A stretch of 64,000 nucleotides of DNA from Ascarosepion bandense (lineage: Eukaryota > Mollusca > Cephalopoda > Sepiida > Sepiidae): positions 7,187,001 to 7,251,000 of the forward strand of contig JBBBDQ010000913.1 of assembly GCA_037127315.1 (NCBI GenBank), given 5' to 3'. The notes below the pieces were generated by a model. It was not told the DNA's origin. It saw nothing but the letters and a program-made list of their open reading frames with translations, and did no database searches. This document shows, in pieces, positions 53,995-64,000 of this stretch (position 1 is the first letter of the stretch; each line of letters opens with the position of its first letter). A program made the position numbers and the translations under genes.

Positions 53995-54135
53995 AGAGTT
54001 TAAGATTAAAAATGAATCAGTATGCATCTGCCAAAATATAGAAAGACAACTGCGATAATTTACATAAGCGAGTCAATACATCTGGATCGGTGATAGCTGA
54101 GACTTAGTTACGAAACCGTCAGTTCTATAGGACAC
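53995..54135 (+). repeat. Unclassified repeat Z, uninterrupted copy
   Basis: Contains, contiguous, the two parts that flank the foldback element at 45870-46850. Confidence 0.55.
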
Positions 54136-54159
54136 AAAAAATAAAACATGTTTCCGACA

Positions 54160-55470
54160 CTGAGAAGGGTTTAAACCTTCCAGCTTTATCTCTGTCAGTG
54201 GAAAACGTTTAAACATGTAAGTTATCAGCCTTTGATGGTCATGTATTTAATATATACAGCATCGTTTTTCTATTTTCTGGTGTTTTTACTCGTCATGCTC
54301 ACTTTTCGATCTAATTCACTACGCACATTTTGTTCAATTCTCGATAGAGCTCTCACTAAAGTGAGGAAGGAAAACTGGTTAAGCTTTTCCATTTTTTTTA
54401 AATCTCTTTGTTTTTCGAGTTAACTCTTACGATAATTATAAAAGTTCATTGTTAATCTTTCTTGATTAATCTTAATATGTTTGTTTTTATTGCTGTTAGT
54501 AAATTGTTGTACCCTTAATAAAATATATTTTATTTAATATATTTGCGATCAGGAAAATGAAAGAAAAAAGAACACAACAAAAATACAGCCAATGGGCTTG
54601 AGTTAAAACATGATTTTGTAAGACCTTTCTGATAGGTTAGAATCAATACAGATCACTCTTTGATTCATCACATTTTTCGTCTCAAATGCACTGATGATTC
54701 ATACTTGAGGCATTCACAGGAGAAAGTAAAGGCCAACTGCGATTATTGCAATCAGAAGGATGAGCTTTACGTGACCGTTACAATAGAATCTGCCAAAGCG
54801 ACAAGCTGCGTTGAGTGAAAACATGTTGGAATGGCGGTAATGGTCACCGTAAAAATTTGAGTAGGCACGCTAAACAAGTGCCGGGACTGTTGGTCGTGGT
54901 ACGCAGATCAGCACCGATTTGGTTCGAGAGTGATGACCTTTTCGAGAGAAACCTGAAAAAGATAAAAAAGAAAATGATGAATAATCTCTATAGAGTTACT
55001 AAATTTCTATCTATTTCTACGTGTAAAATTTTATATTTGCATTGGAATACAAATTGAAAAAGTCAATAAATTGGGCCGAAAAGCATATGTTAAAAGGTTT
55101 GTTAGAAGCACAAACGAACTGATTGTGAATATGTTCTATATATCTTTTTATATGGATGAATAACCCGGATGTTGAATGTTCATGGAAGATGTAGCAAATT
55201 TGTTTATAAAATGTAAAAAAAAATTAGCCCAGCATTTTCATGGGGAACTTCTATACAAAATCCATCCAAGAGTTATATCTGACCAAAAATGGAATATGGA
55301 ACTGTCAATCAACACTTTCCAGCCTTCCTCGACAGATTTCAAAACCGTTTGCGCGGCCTTGTGTGATGAATTATTTTCTACCTTACAACCTCAACAGACA
55401 AAACCTTGCTAGCCTCTAGTAAACACTGTCACTATTTTGGGGAGAAATATTGGTTTGTCACACATGAAAC
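54160..55470. other. No recognisable gene
   Basis: Several frames of 60-80 codons without domains or splice signals that I trust. Confidence 0.4.
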
Positions 55471-55479
55471 AACGGATTT

Positions 55480-55745
55480 TTTAGTTGGTTGTTGACCCGG
55501 TCGTCTAAAGAAGTAATTTCTTCCGTATATAAAAACAATCTTGACTTATTCCTGACTCTTTCTTTTTAGATCATTTTTCTTTCGATATATTGTTACTCAT
55601 AAGCCCAATGAAAAAATGGTTATCCGACCGTTTAAAAATGTCACCTCCTTAGTATATAAAATGATCTTGACTTATTCCTTACTCTTATCTTTCTACATAA
55701 TTTTTCTTTCAGTATATTATTACTTATAAACTAAGTAAATGATTG
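55480..55745 (+). repeat. About 135-bp tandem duplication
   Basis: Two units share CTTGACTTATTCCT..ACTCTT, ATTTTTCTTTC..TATATT and TTACT.ATAA. No known family. Confidence 0.65.
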
Positions 55746-55779
55746 CAATAAACCAATCCTATTGTATGAGGATAAAATG

Positions 55780-56090
55780 AGATGTGCGTTGAGGTGCAGT
55801 GGATATCAGCTTGGAACGAGAAATCAAAGAGCCGAGTTCGAATTCTAGTTAAATTCGTTGCATTCACTTGCGCACAAACACCATTGAGAAAGATATTAAC
55901 CCATCACTTCACTCTCTAGCTATAGGTTAATTAGAAGTACAGATTGGGTTCTATAACCTTGGCTGGCAACCGGTCTGCCACAGAAAATAATGGCAACCTA
56001 CTGCGGGAAAATGTTCGGCTCAATCAGTCATGTCTCTTTCGAGAAATGATCGCTCAAGCGTGTATCACGTATGACATTTAACTTAATAAC
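55780..56090 (+). repeat. tRNA-derived SINE, full length
   Basis: GATGTGCGTTGAGGTGCAGT head to tail, with scattered changes. Confidence 0.8.
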
Positions 56091-56384
56091 CGAGAAAAAG
56101 AACCATTTTTGCATCGAAACATTAAATGCGATGAGAAATGGATATTCTTTAACAGAGAGTGGGCTACATGAAACTGAATCACGAAAACAATACCCGAATT
56201 CTCTTGACCCCCAAAATGTTAATAGTCTGGTGAACTTCCAAAGGATATATTCTTCATTCATTTTCAAGAAGTAAAGAATAACACTAATTTGCTATTATGA
56301 AGAAATTAAGTGTATGCACAAAAAATTTGAAAAAAAAAACATTCTAGACTTGTGATTAAGGATGGTCCAATTTTGCTGCACAGC

Positions 56385-56755
56385 CACAGTCAGTTAAGTG
56401 CCATACGTGATACATGTTTGGGTGATCATGTCTCGAAAGATAAAACAGAACCCCCACTTTATGCCCAATAGAAGCCTTAATCATGTTTCTAACTATTATA
56501 TTTAGTCACTCAGTCAAGTGATACACGTTTTGGGCGACCATGTCTCGAAAGAGACATGACTGACTGGGCAGAAGATCATGCCGCAGTAGGTTGCCATTAC
56601 ATTCTGCGGTAGACTGGTTGCTAAGCAAGACTATAGAAGCCAATCTGCCCTGTTATTTAACCCATAACTCGAGGGAAGTGACGGACTAATACTTTTCCCA
56701 AGGCTATTTGCGCGTAAGTGAATGCAAGGAATTCAACTGGAATTCGAACTAACTC
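56385..56755 (-). repeat. tRNA-derived SINE: 3' fragment and longer copy
   Basis: 56385-56445 is a 3' end only. 56505-56755 runs from the tail to the middle of the head, where another sequence begins. Confidence 0.7.
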
Positions 56756-56889
56756 TTCTCAATCAGCTTTCCAAAAGATGCATAGACTGAATTATGAAAT
56801 TTTACCAATCCTCCATATTCACCTGATACTTCTACTGAGTATCACTTATTTTAGTATTTTGAGCTTTTCATACGCAATAAAACATTCCT

Positions 56890-58296
56890 CAATAATGAAC
56901 AGGTATTCGAAGCATTTAAACTAAATGAAATTTATAATAGTGGTGTAATACCAGACGATCTAATCAAGTCGATTTTCATAGCGCTGTTTGTCAGGTACAA
57001 ACGAGTGCAAATGCCACCGAACATCAGCTTAATAAGTCATATGACAAAACTAATCGTTCGAATACTGATCAATAGAGCAAGAAGCAGAATCAGGCCAGAG
57101 ATAGGAGAGGAACAGTGCGGGTTCGTCAAAGATTCTGGAACAAGGAACGCTATATTCATGATTAGGATGCTCTCTGAAAGGACAATACAAATGAAGAAAG
57201 ACTTGTACCTATGTTTTATCGATTATGCAAAGGCGTTCTACAAAGTACGCCAGAAAGAATTGATGGAGATGCTCAGCAGCCTCGACATATTTGGGAAAGA
57301 CATAAGAGTAATCAAGACTCTCTACCGGCAGCAAACCGCCAGCAGACAGACAGGTAACGAATTAAGCAGATATACTAGGATAGAAATGGGCGTAAGACAA
57401 GGGTGTGTCGTTTCACCGGATCTATTCAACTTGTACAGTGAGACTATTCTGAAGACCCTAGATATTATGCCATGATTTGTCATCGGAGGCCTCAATTTGA
57501 ACAACATAAGGTACGCAGATGACATAGTACTGACTGCAGACACGGAAAGGAAACTACAAGACCTGCTACAGAAGGTAGCTGAACAGAGTGACAAAAAAGG
57601 ACTACAAATAAACTGCAAGAAAACCGAATGCATGGTCATCAGCAAAAAGAGCAGCCCAGAATGCCAAATACAGGTGGAGGATACTAAAATCAAGCAGGTA
57701 CAAAAATTTAAATACCTGGGAAGTGTTCTAACAGAAGACGGAAAGTGCGACACAGAGACCCGAAGGTGAATTGGCATGGCGAAGGATACGTTCCAGAAGC
57801 TGAGTAAAGTATTAAGAGACAGGAAACTTTCACTAGAAACAAAGAAGAGAGTACTGAATTTCTGTGTGATGTCAGTTCTTCAATATGGTAGTGAATGCTA
57901 GACAATACCATCAAAGATGAAGGAAAAACTTGAAGCAGCTGAAATGTGGTTCTACAGAAGGATGCTGCGGATATCATGGACCGAGCATGTGAGCAATGAC
58001 GAGGTTTCGGTAAGGATGGAAACAAAGAGGATATTAATATTGAGCATCAGGAAGAAGCAACTAAAGTTCCTGGGACATGAACTAAGGAAGGAGGGCTTGG
58101 AGAACCTGATATTAACAGGCCAGATAGAATGAAAGAGAGATAGAGAAAAGCAGCGGATGACGTATTTGAAGGGCCTGAGAAGGTAGATGACAGAATGGGG
58201 GTTGTGAAAGGAGGAAGTGTGCTATGAGCCACCAGTAATAGGGAGACGTGGAGGGCCATGATCGCTTACGTCCTGAAAGGCTAGGCACATAAAAGA
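56890..58296 (+). pseudogene. RTE/L2-like LINE: RT domain and C terminus, longest copy
   Basis: Reads NEIYNSGVIPDDLIKSIFIA, then after two frameshifts SHMTKLIVRILINRARSRIR, PEIGEEQCGFVKDSGTRNAI, DLYLCFIDYAKAFYKVRQKE (first catalytic Asp kept, second position of the KAFD motif changed to Y), GVRQGCVVSPDLFNLYSETI, NNIRYADDIVLTADTERKLQ (YADD), KKTECMVISKKSSPECQIQV, IKQVQKFKYLGSVLTEDGKC, MKEKLEAAEMWFYRRMLRIS and KKQLKFLGHELRKEGLENLI. From 57005 to the end it stays in one frame broken only by single-base stops at about 57473, 57767, 57899 and 58129. It ends with CACATAAAAGAAGAAGAA. The endonuclease part is absent (5' truncated). Confidence 0.85.
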
Positions 58297-58910
58297 AGAA
58301 GAATCACATCAAAGGATGAGAATCTTTTTAATGATGATGCTAAGAATTTAGAGGTACACTGGAGAAGAGTCATTCACCAACATTGTGCTTTTTTCAAATA
58401 AATAATTTAGTTATTTAGCATTTCATGAGCGTTTTATTTATTTCCTATGAAGTGCGCCATTACATGTGTGACAGACTAATATATTCCTTGGTTTCCATGA
58501 ATTCAGACCTTTTTAGCTAGGACCCACCAGTCTACGTACCCTGAGTCGACTCATCATTAATCCCTTTATATTCTATTAGTAAAGAAGAATTTAGAAAAAA
58601 ATGTGAAAATGAAAATTGAGGTAATGAATGTGGTTGAGACAAAATGTACGTTGTAGGATATTTATAAAGATTTTCGAGTGGATTATAGAATGGATTAAAA
58701 TGGCAACGAATTAATCCGAATGGGTTAAACAATAGCTTAGCATGTAAAAGTTTGATAAATATTTTGTTAATTTTAAAAGCAGAAAATATATAAAATAATA
58801 ACATGTCTGTAAATTTATGTTCCTTTATATACAGGGTGTCCACAAATTCTTTCGATAACCTCCAAAGGTCATTAAGAAAAACTTAGAAGGAGTGAAAAAT
58901 AAATTTTATT
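58297..58910. other. No recognisable gene
   Basis: AT-rich. GGGTGTCCACAAATTC at 58836 resembles a mariner/Tc1 terminus but no partner was found. Confidence 0.4.
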
Positions 58911-58915
58911 GCATA

Positions 58916-59652
58916 CTAGCAGTATAGCCCGGCGTTGCCCGGGTGTAATGAAAGCTTTAAAACTAATCCATGGTCCTGGAGCTCAGACTCTTTGGACGTT
59001 GGCACGAAAGACTAAAAAGCAATAGTTGTTTCCAGTTAAAGCGAAACCATAGACTGAAAGAAAAATAAATGGATGTAAGTCAAATTTTGATTTCCTGGTA
59101 TCGATACCAAATAAGTTTTTTCGTCGTAAACTGAATTTTGAAGGCTAAATAAGTCCTCTGAGTAAATGGTATCATAGCTGAGACTAAGAACTACAAATAT
59201 ACCTACTTAGAGCCAAACTCGAAGCAAAAACTAATATAAAAGGGCTGAAAAAAATACAGACATACAGGCAGATAAACAGACACATACACAAACATCTTGC
59301 CTTTTATATATATATTATCGATTTTCTGCACTATCGTAAGAACTGCAACCTTGAAACTTGGGTATATCGTTTCTGATGTCTTTATCTATGAGTGTATCAA
59401 ATTTGATTAAAATTGGACCATTCCTTCTATAACCCGATTTTTTCGATTATCGATTTTCGATATTTATCGGGAGTATCTCGACACAAAACCTAGCTAAGAA
59501 CACTCGCAGACGCTTATAGTATAACTGTAAATTTTCAAGAAAATCGGTTCAGCCGTTTCGGAGTCTATAGGTAACGGACACACACACACAGACACACACA
59601 CACACATACACACACAGACAAAGTTCCATTTATAAGTAAGTTTAGATTTAGA
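58916..59652 (-). mobile_element. Non-autonomous Helitron, full length
   Basis: CTAG at 58916-58919 behind the hairpin CCCGG/CCGGG, start TCTAAATCTAAACTTACTTA at 59652, T/A flanks. Confidence 0.85.
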
Positions 59653-59844
59653 TTAATATATTGTCATAAAAGTTGTTTAATGATATTAACATTTTTATTA
59701 ATGTTATGTTTTTGTATTTCACACTGTAATTAATGTTGCTTTTATGTTTCAGATATGGACAGAAACTGGTTAGATGTCTTTCGTGCAACGAATGGAACAC
59801 ATATGGAAATTTAATAACTATTTGGATATAAACTTCATTATTTC

Positions 59845-60040
59845 ATGCCTTAAGGGGTAGCGGCTCGGATTAAAGAATCGGAGAGCCGAGTTCGTATTTC
59901 AGTCGAATCCGTCACACTCACTTACGTGCTAATACTCTTGGGAAAAGGTATGAATCCATCTCTTATTCCCTCTTATATGGGTAAATAGCAGGACAGACTG
60001 GGTTATATAGCCTTTGGTGGCAACCAGTGTAGGAGAAGGA
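59845..60040 (+). repeat. tRNA-derived SINE, 5' and 3' truncated
   Basis: From GCGGCTCGGATTAAAGAATC to GGTGGCAACCAGTGTA. Confidence 0.65.
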
Positions 60041-60334
60041 AAACTTTGAATTCGAACCAGCCTGGAGAGGGTTGGGCTCTGTCTGGCTGTCGTGCGCAAA
60101 GAGACACCATTTCTACTGAGACTGCTCCGCATGTGGTACCCCTATGAATCTGAATTTGGATGAACTTAAGACTATATGAATATTTCAACGAAATTGAGTT
60201 TCCGTTGTAGTTTTAATACATTTTTTCTATTAGTCTAATGACTTCGTAGACACTATATTTTATACAATTATTCAATTTCCATCAGGATTTAAAGTAAAAT
60301 AAATCTCGAAACAAATTAAATTAATCCAAATGTT

Positions 60335-60660
60335 TTTTTTTCTTTTTAATCGTTTCACCCCAAGCAAGGGCTACATAAGAGAAGTTAAAAGTTTAAGCAG
60401 GAGGAGAGTGAAGAGAAAAACGAACCAGTTACAGGGGGTGTCAGAGAAAGGGCAAGAGAAGGATGGGAATACCAGAAGACAGTTGCGAGGGTAGAGTGAG
60501 ATAGGAAAAGAACAAGATACAAGGGTTATGGGGAAAAGATGAAGGAAGGACTGGAGTCAAGTGAGCAAGAGATGGGAATTGACATTGCATTTAAATTATT
60601 GGAGATTGTAGCCGTCAAGAAAGCAAGTATACGGAAGCGAGTTCCACAAGAGGGAAAAAC
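60335..60660 (-). pseudogene. Jockey-like LINE, 3' end
   Basis: TCGTTTCACCCCAAGCAAGG, then ATGGGAATTGACATTGCATT and GGAGTTGTAGCC-like blocks. Minus orientation. Confidence 0.7.
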
Positions 60661-60742
60661 TGTAACTGCTGGTTTATATATGTAAGTGTATAATAATTCC
60701 AGTTTGTTTCTGTGTGAATCAAATGATAATGTATTTGAGTAA

Positions 60743-60747
<5 letters not shown>

Positions 60748-60792
<45 letters not shown>

Positions 60793-60911
60793 CTAGTAGA
60801 CTTTATGCTTGTTGGTTTTCGCATATTGATTTTAGGTACATGCCTTTTTAAACTCTTTAAAAATGTATTCAATAAAGATCGTTGATGTCACACACACACA
60901 CACACACAAAT

Positions 60912-60943
<32 letters not shown>
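60748..60943. repeat. (GT)n, (CA)n and (TA)n arrays
   Basis: 60748-60790 GT, 60890-60924 CA, 60925-60943 TA. Confidence 0.95.
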
Positions 60944-60944
60944 T

Positions 60945-61155
60945 TGGGCAGTAATATCTTTCATTAAATACGGTCGATAAGGAAGATTTAATTAACTTTT
61001 CCCGTTTTCTATGAATTAAGGAATATAAAACTCCTCTGTGATTTTTATTGTTTGAAGCGCTTTCGGCCAATTCTATGCCAATTTTCAACACCGTTTTTAT
61101 CTCTAGTGTTGTTATTTTTCCGCAGATTTGGGCTGAGTAATTTGCTTTTATTTTC
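60945..61155. repeat. Unclassified repeat Y, copy 2
   Basis: Counterpart of 40925-41175. Confidence 0.6.
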
Positions 61156-61159
61156 TTTG

Positions 61160-61950
61160 AAAAAGGCACATTCATTCCAATCCCTCGCGTGCCGCGCGTA
61201 ACTGGAATTCGCGTGAGCATCTTTCTATTAAGAAATTTCAACACTTCAATTAGAGCAGTAGTGACAGTAACCAAAATGCAATAAGCAAAACCAAGAATCA
61301 AGCAAAAAGAAGAAATAGACGAAGGAATCTCAGTAAGAGTAGCCGCAGTAGCTGAATGAACCAAAACATTTTGTAAGGAGAACTTTAGCGCAGAAGTTCG
61401 TGGCTATAAAAGTAAATTGATAAGGATGAAACCAAATCTCAGACGGGAAATTAGTCATTTTGAAATATGCTACATCCTGTCATTTAAATACGTTTGTTTG
61501 TGATAAGAAAGACTCAAAAACTGGAATTGAACTACGTTTCCTTCCCTCAAAATAACTGCGTTAACAATTATTTCATCAAGCGTAAACCCGTGCTGTCAAA
61601 AATGACTACAAAATGTTTATATCGATACGATTTCTAAAATGACGGCAATATATACATTGATGTACCCACTATTGATTATTCTACATTAAGACATAATAAA
61701 TAATGCAAAACCCCTTAGCTTGACAGAATATATATATCTATAATCTTCATTACTCAACGACATAATTATTGCAGAAGAATAAGGTAAAAATGTACTGTTA
61801 ACGAGCAAACACAGAGTAAGTGTTTTCATAATTAGTAGTAAAGTTTAACAACTGGTAGTAAAGAGAATAAAATAGCTGTCTCGCTATTGTCACTTAGAGA
61901 CTGAGCCGACGATGCCTAGATTTTGCTCCTCTATATATGAGAGTGACAGG

Positions 61951-61955
<5 letters not shown>
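61160..61955. other. No recognisable gene
   Basis: AT-rich, no repeat recognised. Confidence 0.4.
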
Positions 61956-61956
<1 letters not shown>

Positions 61957-61991
<35 letters not shown>

Positions 61992-62039
61992 AATTTTGTT
62001 TATACAATGAAAACCATTGTAATAACAAAATTACAATAT
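61957..62039. repeat. (TA)n followed by a 25-bp-arm palindrome
   Basis: 61985-62009 (ATATTGTAATTTTGTTTATA...) is repeated inverted at 62015-62039 with two mismatches and a 5-bp loop. Confidence 0.85.
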
Positions 62040-62243
62040 CAAGCTGTACTCTGTATCGATCACTCTTTATAATAGTGAATGGTTGAACAGTTCGTTTTAA
62101 TCTACGTGTTCTTTCACTTTTAAATTCTTATATATATATATATATATATATATATCGCTCATTCAGTGAAATGAATTAGAGCGCTTTAGCTATTGGGCGC
62201 GTATAATGATATGCGCTAAAAAGTCGGCCTACTTCCACCGAAT

Positions 62244-62304
62244 GCCCATAGCCCAGGGGTAGAGTCGCCGACTGACGCCATTTCGGTCGGGTTTCAATCC
62301 CGGG
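62244..62304 (+). promoter_or_regulatory. tRNA-like Pol III promoter of the hammerhead repeat
   Basis: Box A TAGCCCAGGGG (62249-62259) continuing TAGAGTCGCC, and a T arm CGGG-TTTCAAT-CCCG (62288-62302) holding box B GGGTTTCAATCCC. Box spacing (about 30 bp) is that of a tRNA gene. No matching acceptor stem, so a tRNA-derived promoter. Confidence 0.7.
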
Positions 62305-62318
62305 TAAGAAAGCAATCG

Positions 62319-62376
62319 GAGTCTAACCGTACTGATGAGCTGTGATACAGCGAAACAGATCTGTCTGCGGATGACT
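62319..62376 (+). ncRNA. Complete hammerhead ribozyme
   Basis: Stem I CCGTA (62327-62331) with TGCGG (62366-62370), and beyond an internal loop AGTC/GACT (62320-62323 with 62373-62376). CUGAUGA at 62332-62338. Stem II GCTGT/ACAGC (62339-62343, 62347-62351), loop GAT. GAAA from 62352. Stem III ACAG/CTGT (62355-62358, 62361-62364). Cleavage after C62365 (GUC). Every conserved core base is present. It follows a tRNA-like promoter by 17 bp and is bordered downstream by (TA)n, like the decayed copy at 12.3 kb. Architecture as in the schistosome Sm-alpha hammerhead SINE. Confidence 0.92.
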
Positions 62377-62581
62377 ATATATATATATATGTTGGTTGTT
62401 TAATTACTTTTCGGCATAATATAATTAGACCAGTGCACATTTGTATGAAAAAGTGCTCAAAAAATTTATATTGTAGAACGTTTTGATATTTTTCATTTGT
62501 AAACGAGTTATTACGCGACCTAAGTTTTCACCATTTCAGGCGATTTGCAATGTTCAAACTCTCTATCATAATAAACCCCGT

Positions 62582-62587
<6 letters not shown>

Positions 62588-62625
<38 letters not shown>

Positions 62626-62653
62626 AAAAGTGTATGTATATAATTATAAATAT

Positions 62654-62701
<48 letters not shown>
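62588..62701. repeat. (TG)n/(TA)n arrays
   Basis: 62588-62622 and 62656-62700. Confidence 0.95.
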
Positions 62702-62703
<2 letters not shown>

Positions 62704-62749
62704 AATTTGTTATATATATTATATTATTTGAAATGAATTGTTTGAACAT

Positions 62750-62955
62750 TATTTTTTATCGATACTCGTATTTAAGTAGATATTCTGTTTTTAATTAAAC
62801 AGTATTATATATTTATATCTACTGGCCTGATTATTTACGATAAATTTTTATTACGAAAATGTGTGCCATTCGACAGGATTCGAACCTGCGACCTCTATCT
62901 ACATAGGGGAAGCTACTATTTGACCGGACAAGTCTTAGACCGATATATTATTTAT
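62750..62955 (-). other. tRNA-like sequence in a tRNA-MITE family member
   Basis: Left TIR TTTTTATCGATACTCGTATT (62756 on). Minus-strand tRNA-like core: CCGGTCAAATAGTAGC, then a perfect T arm CAGG-TTCGAAT-CCTG with box B at 62876-62886. No right TIR found. Confidence 0.55.
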
Positions 62956-63037
62956 ATATTATATATGCGCGGTACTTATTTGAAAGCGCTCAATATCAGT
63001 GATAGTGCTGACATATTCATATAGATATGTGTGAGTT

Positions 63038-63074
63038 TGTAACCCTGGGTTTCACGCTCGTGAAACCCAGGGTT

Positions 63075-63077
<3 letters not shown>
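63038..63077. repeat. Perfect 19-bp-arm palindrome
   Basis: TGTAACCCTGGGTTTCACG (63038-63056), CT, then the exact inverse (63059-63077), running into (CA)n(TA)n. The right arm has GTGAAACCCAGGGTTAC, resembling GTGAAACCTTGGTAAG in the palindrome at 63.8 kb. Confidence 0.9.
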
Positions 63078-63107
<30 letters not shown>

Positions 63108-63534
63108 ACGGTGTTTATAATAATAGTTTGAACATTTTAGAAAACTTGGTTTTTCAGAGTGGGGGATTTCGAGAATAAATTTTTACATTTGAGTGAATCA
63201 CCCGATACAAGTCTAAAAAAAAAAAGAACAGATTTATTTATCGTAAATAAGACATGAAATTTTGTCAGATTAGGAAAAACACTGAATAGCTTTAAGAATA
63301 TCTAAAGCTAGGAATGAGCATTCGAAGATAGTAAAAGAAAGAGTTTCTTGGAGTCTCTAGCGATAAGAATAAGACGTATGGGGCGAGAATGTCAATACAT
63401 TAACCATAAAAAGGAGCATCCACACCGATTGCAGCAGATTGCCCAACTATCATGACTTAACAATTTCAACTATTTGGGGGAGGGCTGACATATCATTCTA
63501 AGTGGCCAAGGCTGCTGGATATTTTTATTGAATG

Positions 63535-63750
63535 ACCATCTCCAGACCGACTGCCAACCTAAATAAAAGCGTCACGTCAGCCTAGGTATTTAACCCATAG
63601 TTGGTGGAGACGAAAAATACACGGATACATAACTTTTCTGAAGGTATTACTGCGAAAGTGAAAATAACGAACGCGGTAGGAATTAGAACCCAGCTCGACG
63701 ATTTTTCTTTCTAGGTCAATAACCGTTACACTAGCCGCACACCCAGACTA
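63535..63750 (-). repeat. tRNA-derived SINE, divergent
   Basis: GTATTTAACCCATAGTTGG and AGAACCCAGCTCGACGATTT on the plus strand; degenerate minus copy. Confidence 0.6.
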
Positions 63751-63792
63751 ATCTTCACAATTATAATAAAGACCGTTGTATATATATATATA

Positions 63793-63922
63793 AGTAAATA
63801 ACCTAAACATCCAACAAACCTACCAAGGTTTCACCTAACCGGATCTTCAGGGAACCAACCTTCCCTGAAGATCCGGTTAGGTGAAACCTTGGTAAGTTTG
63901 TTGGCTCTTTAGGTTATTTACT
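63793..63922. repeat. 62-bp-arm palindrome with hammerhead-like core
   Basis: Arms 63793-63854 and 63861-63922, three mismatches, loop CCAACC. Right arm plus strand: CTGAAGA (63865-63871), TCCGGTTAGGT, GAAACC, then GGTAAGT. Left arm on the minus strand: the same with GGTAGGT. Directly follows a (TA)n run. Confidence 0.85.
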
Positions 63923-64000
63923 TTACTTTATCTGCTCTGCTTATGTATTAAGCGTTTTTTGGTTATAGATTACTCGTTTCGGGCTTTTTCTTTGACTACG

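Larger units (their letters stand above)
62131..62390. repeat. (TA)n-bounded hammerhead SINE unit
   Basis: (TA)n at 62131-62155 and from about 62377 bracket the tRNA-like/hammerhead repeat. The paralogue at 12278-12441 has the same borders. Confidence 0.6.

Noticed and set aside
55176..55412. 78-codon frame with a protein-like composition
   Set aside because: No domain, splice signals or homologous copy in the window; left as unassigned DNA.
61160..61364. Host membrane protein on the minus strand (158-codon frame)
   Set aside because: Its downstream half overlaps repeat Y and a (CA)n array, and no splice or start context supports it.

Overview
The window looks like gene-poor, AT-rich, repeat-saturated animal DNA, most probably from a coleoid cephalopod (Octopus-like). 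That assignment is an inference. It rests on recognised repeats: a tRNA-derived SINE with about 20 copies, short-tail jockey-type LINE ends, Penelope-like RT/GIY-YIG pieces and mariner relics, together with very many (TA)n, (CA)n, (CTAT)n and (TTA)n arrays. Nothing bacterial is present: there are no operons, ribosome binding sites or compact genes.

Almost every recognisable reading frame is a dead transposable element. (1) At 0.8-3.8 kb a Dong/R4-like LINE keeps a 586-codon frame on the minus strand (C-terminal half of the RT with YMDD, zinc knuckle and RPD..D endonuclease). Two more 3' ends lie beside it, embedded in TTA repeats, and one carries a piggyBac-type MITE. (2) Eight pieces of an RTE/L2-like LINE occur at 5.6, 14.3, 19.3, 23.7, 24.6, 25.9, 26.6 and 56.9 kb. 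(3) Jockey/Nimbus-like LINE 3' ends are scattered throughout. (4) Penelope-like fragments lie at 16.0, 28.9, 32.6, 34.3 and 35.5-37.0 kb. (5) Mariner/Tc1 transposase relics lie at 4.9, 5.3, 31.5, 39.6 and 48.5 kb. (6) Nine copies of one non-autonomous Helitron family occur. (7) Several MITE families and two kinds of tRNA-like repeat occur.

The only good candidate for a host gene is a plus-strand set of three exons at 10411-10598, 13650-13743 and 18300-18403, with splice sites and matching phases. The protein is not recognised. A further possible terminal exon lies at 30411-30619.

The most interesting layer is RNA-level. A complete hammerhead ribozyme sits directly downstream of a tRNA-like Pol III promoter at 62.25-62.38 kb, with a decayed paralogue at 12.3 kb. 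A second hammerhead with an intact core is on the minus strand at 25.38-25.44 kb. Hammerhead-like cores also occur at 44.2 kb and inside two long near-perfect palindromes (30.7 and 63.8 kb). Most of these lie next to (TA)n arrays. A 5S rRNA-like sequence is joined to the 5' end of the tRNA-type SINE in two copies.

Several nested insertions can be read to the base because the host repeat is recognisable on both sides: a Helitron inside an RT frame, a LINE inside a LINE with a 13-bp duplication, a SINE inside a MITE with a 13-bp duplication, and a piggyBac MITE with a paralogous empty TTAA site.
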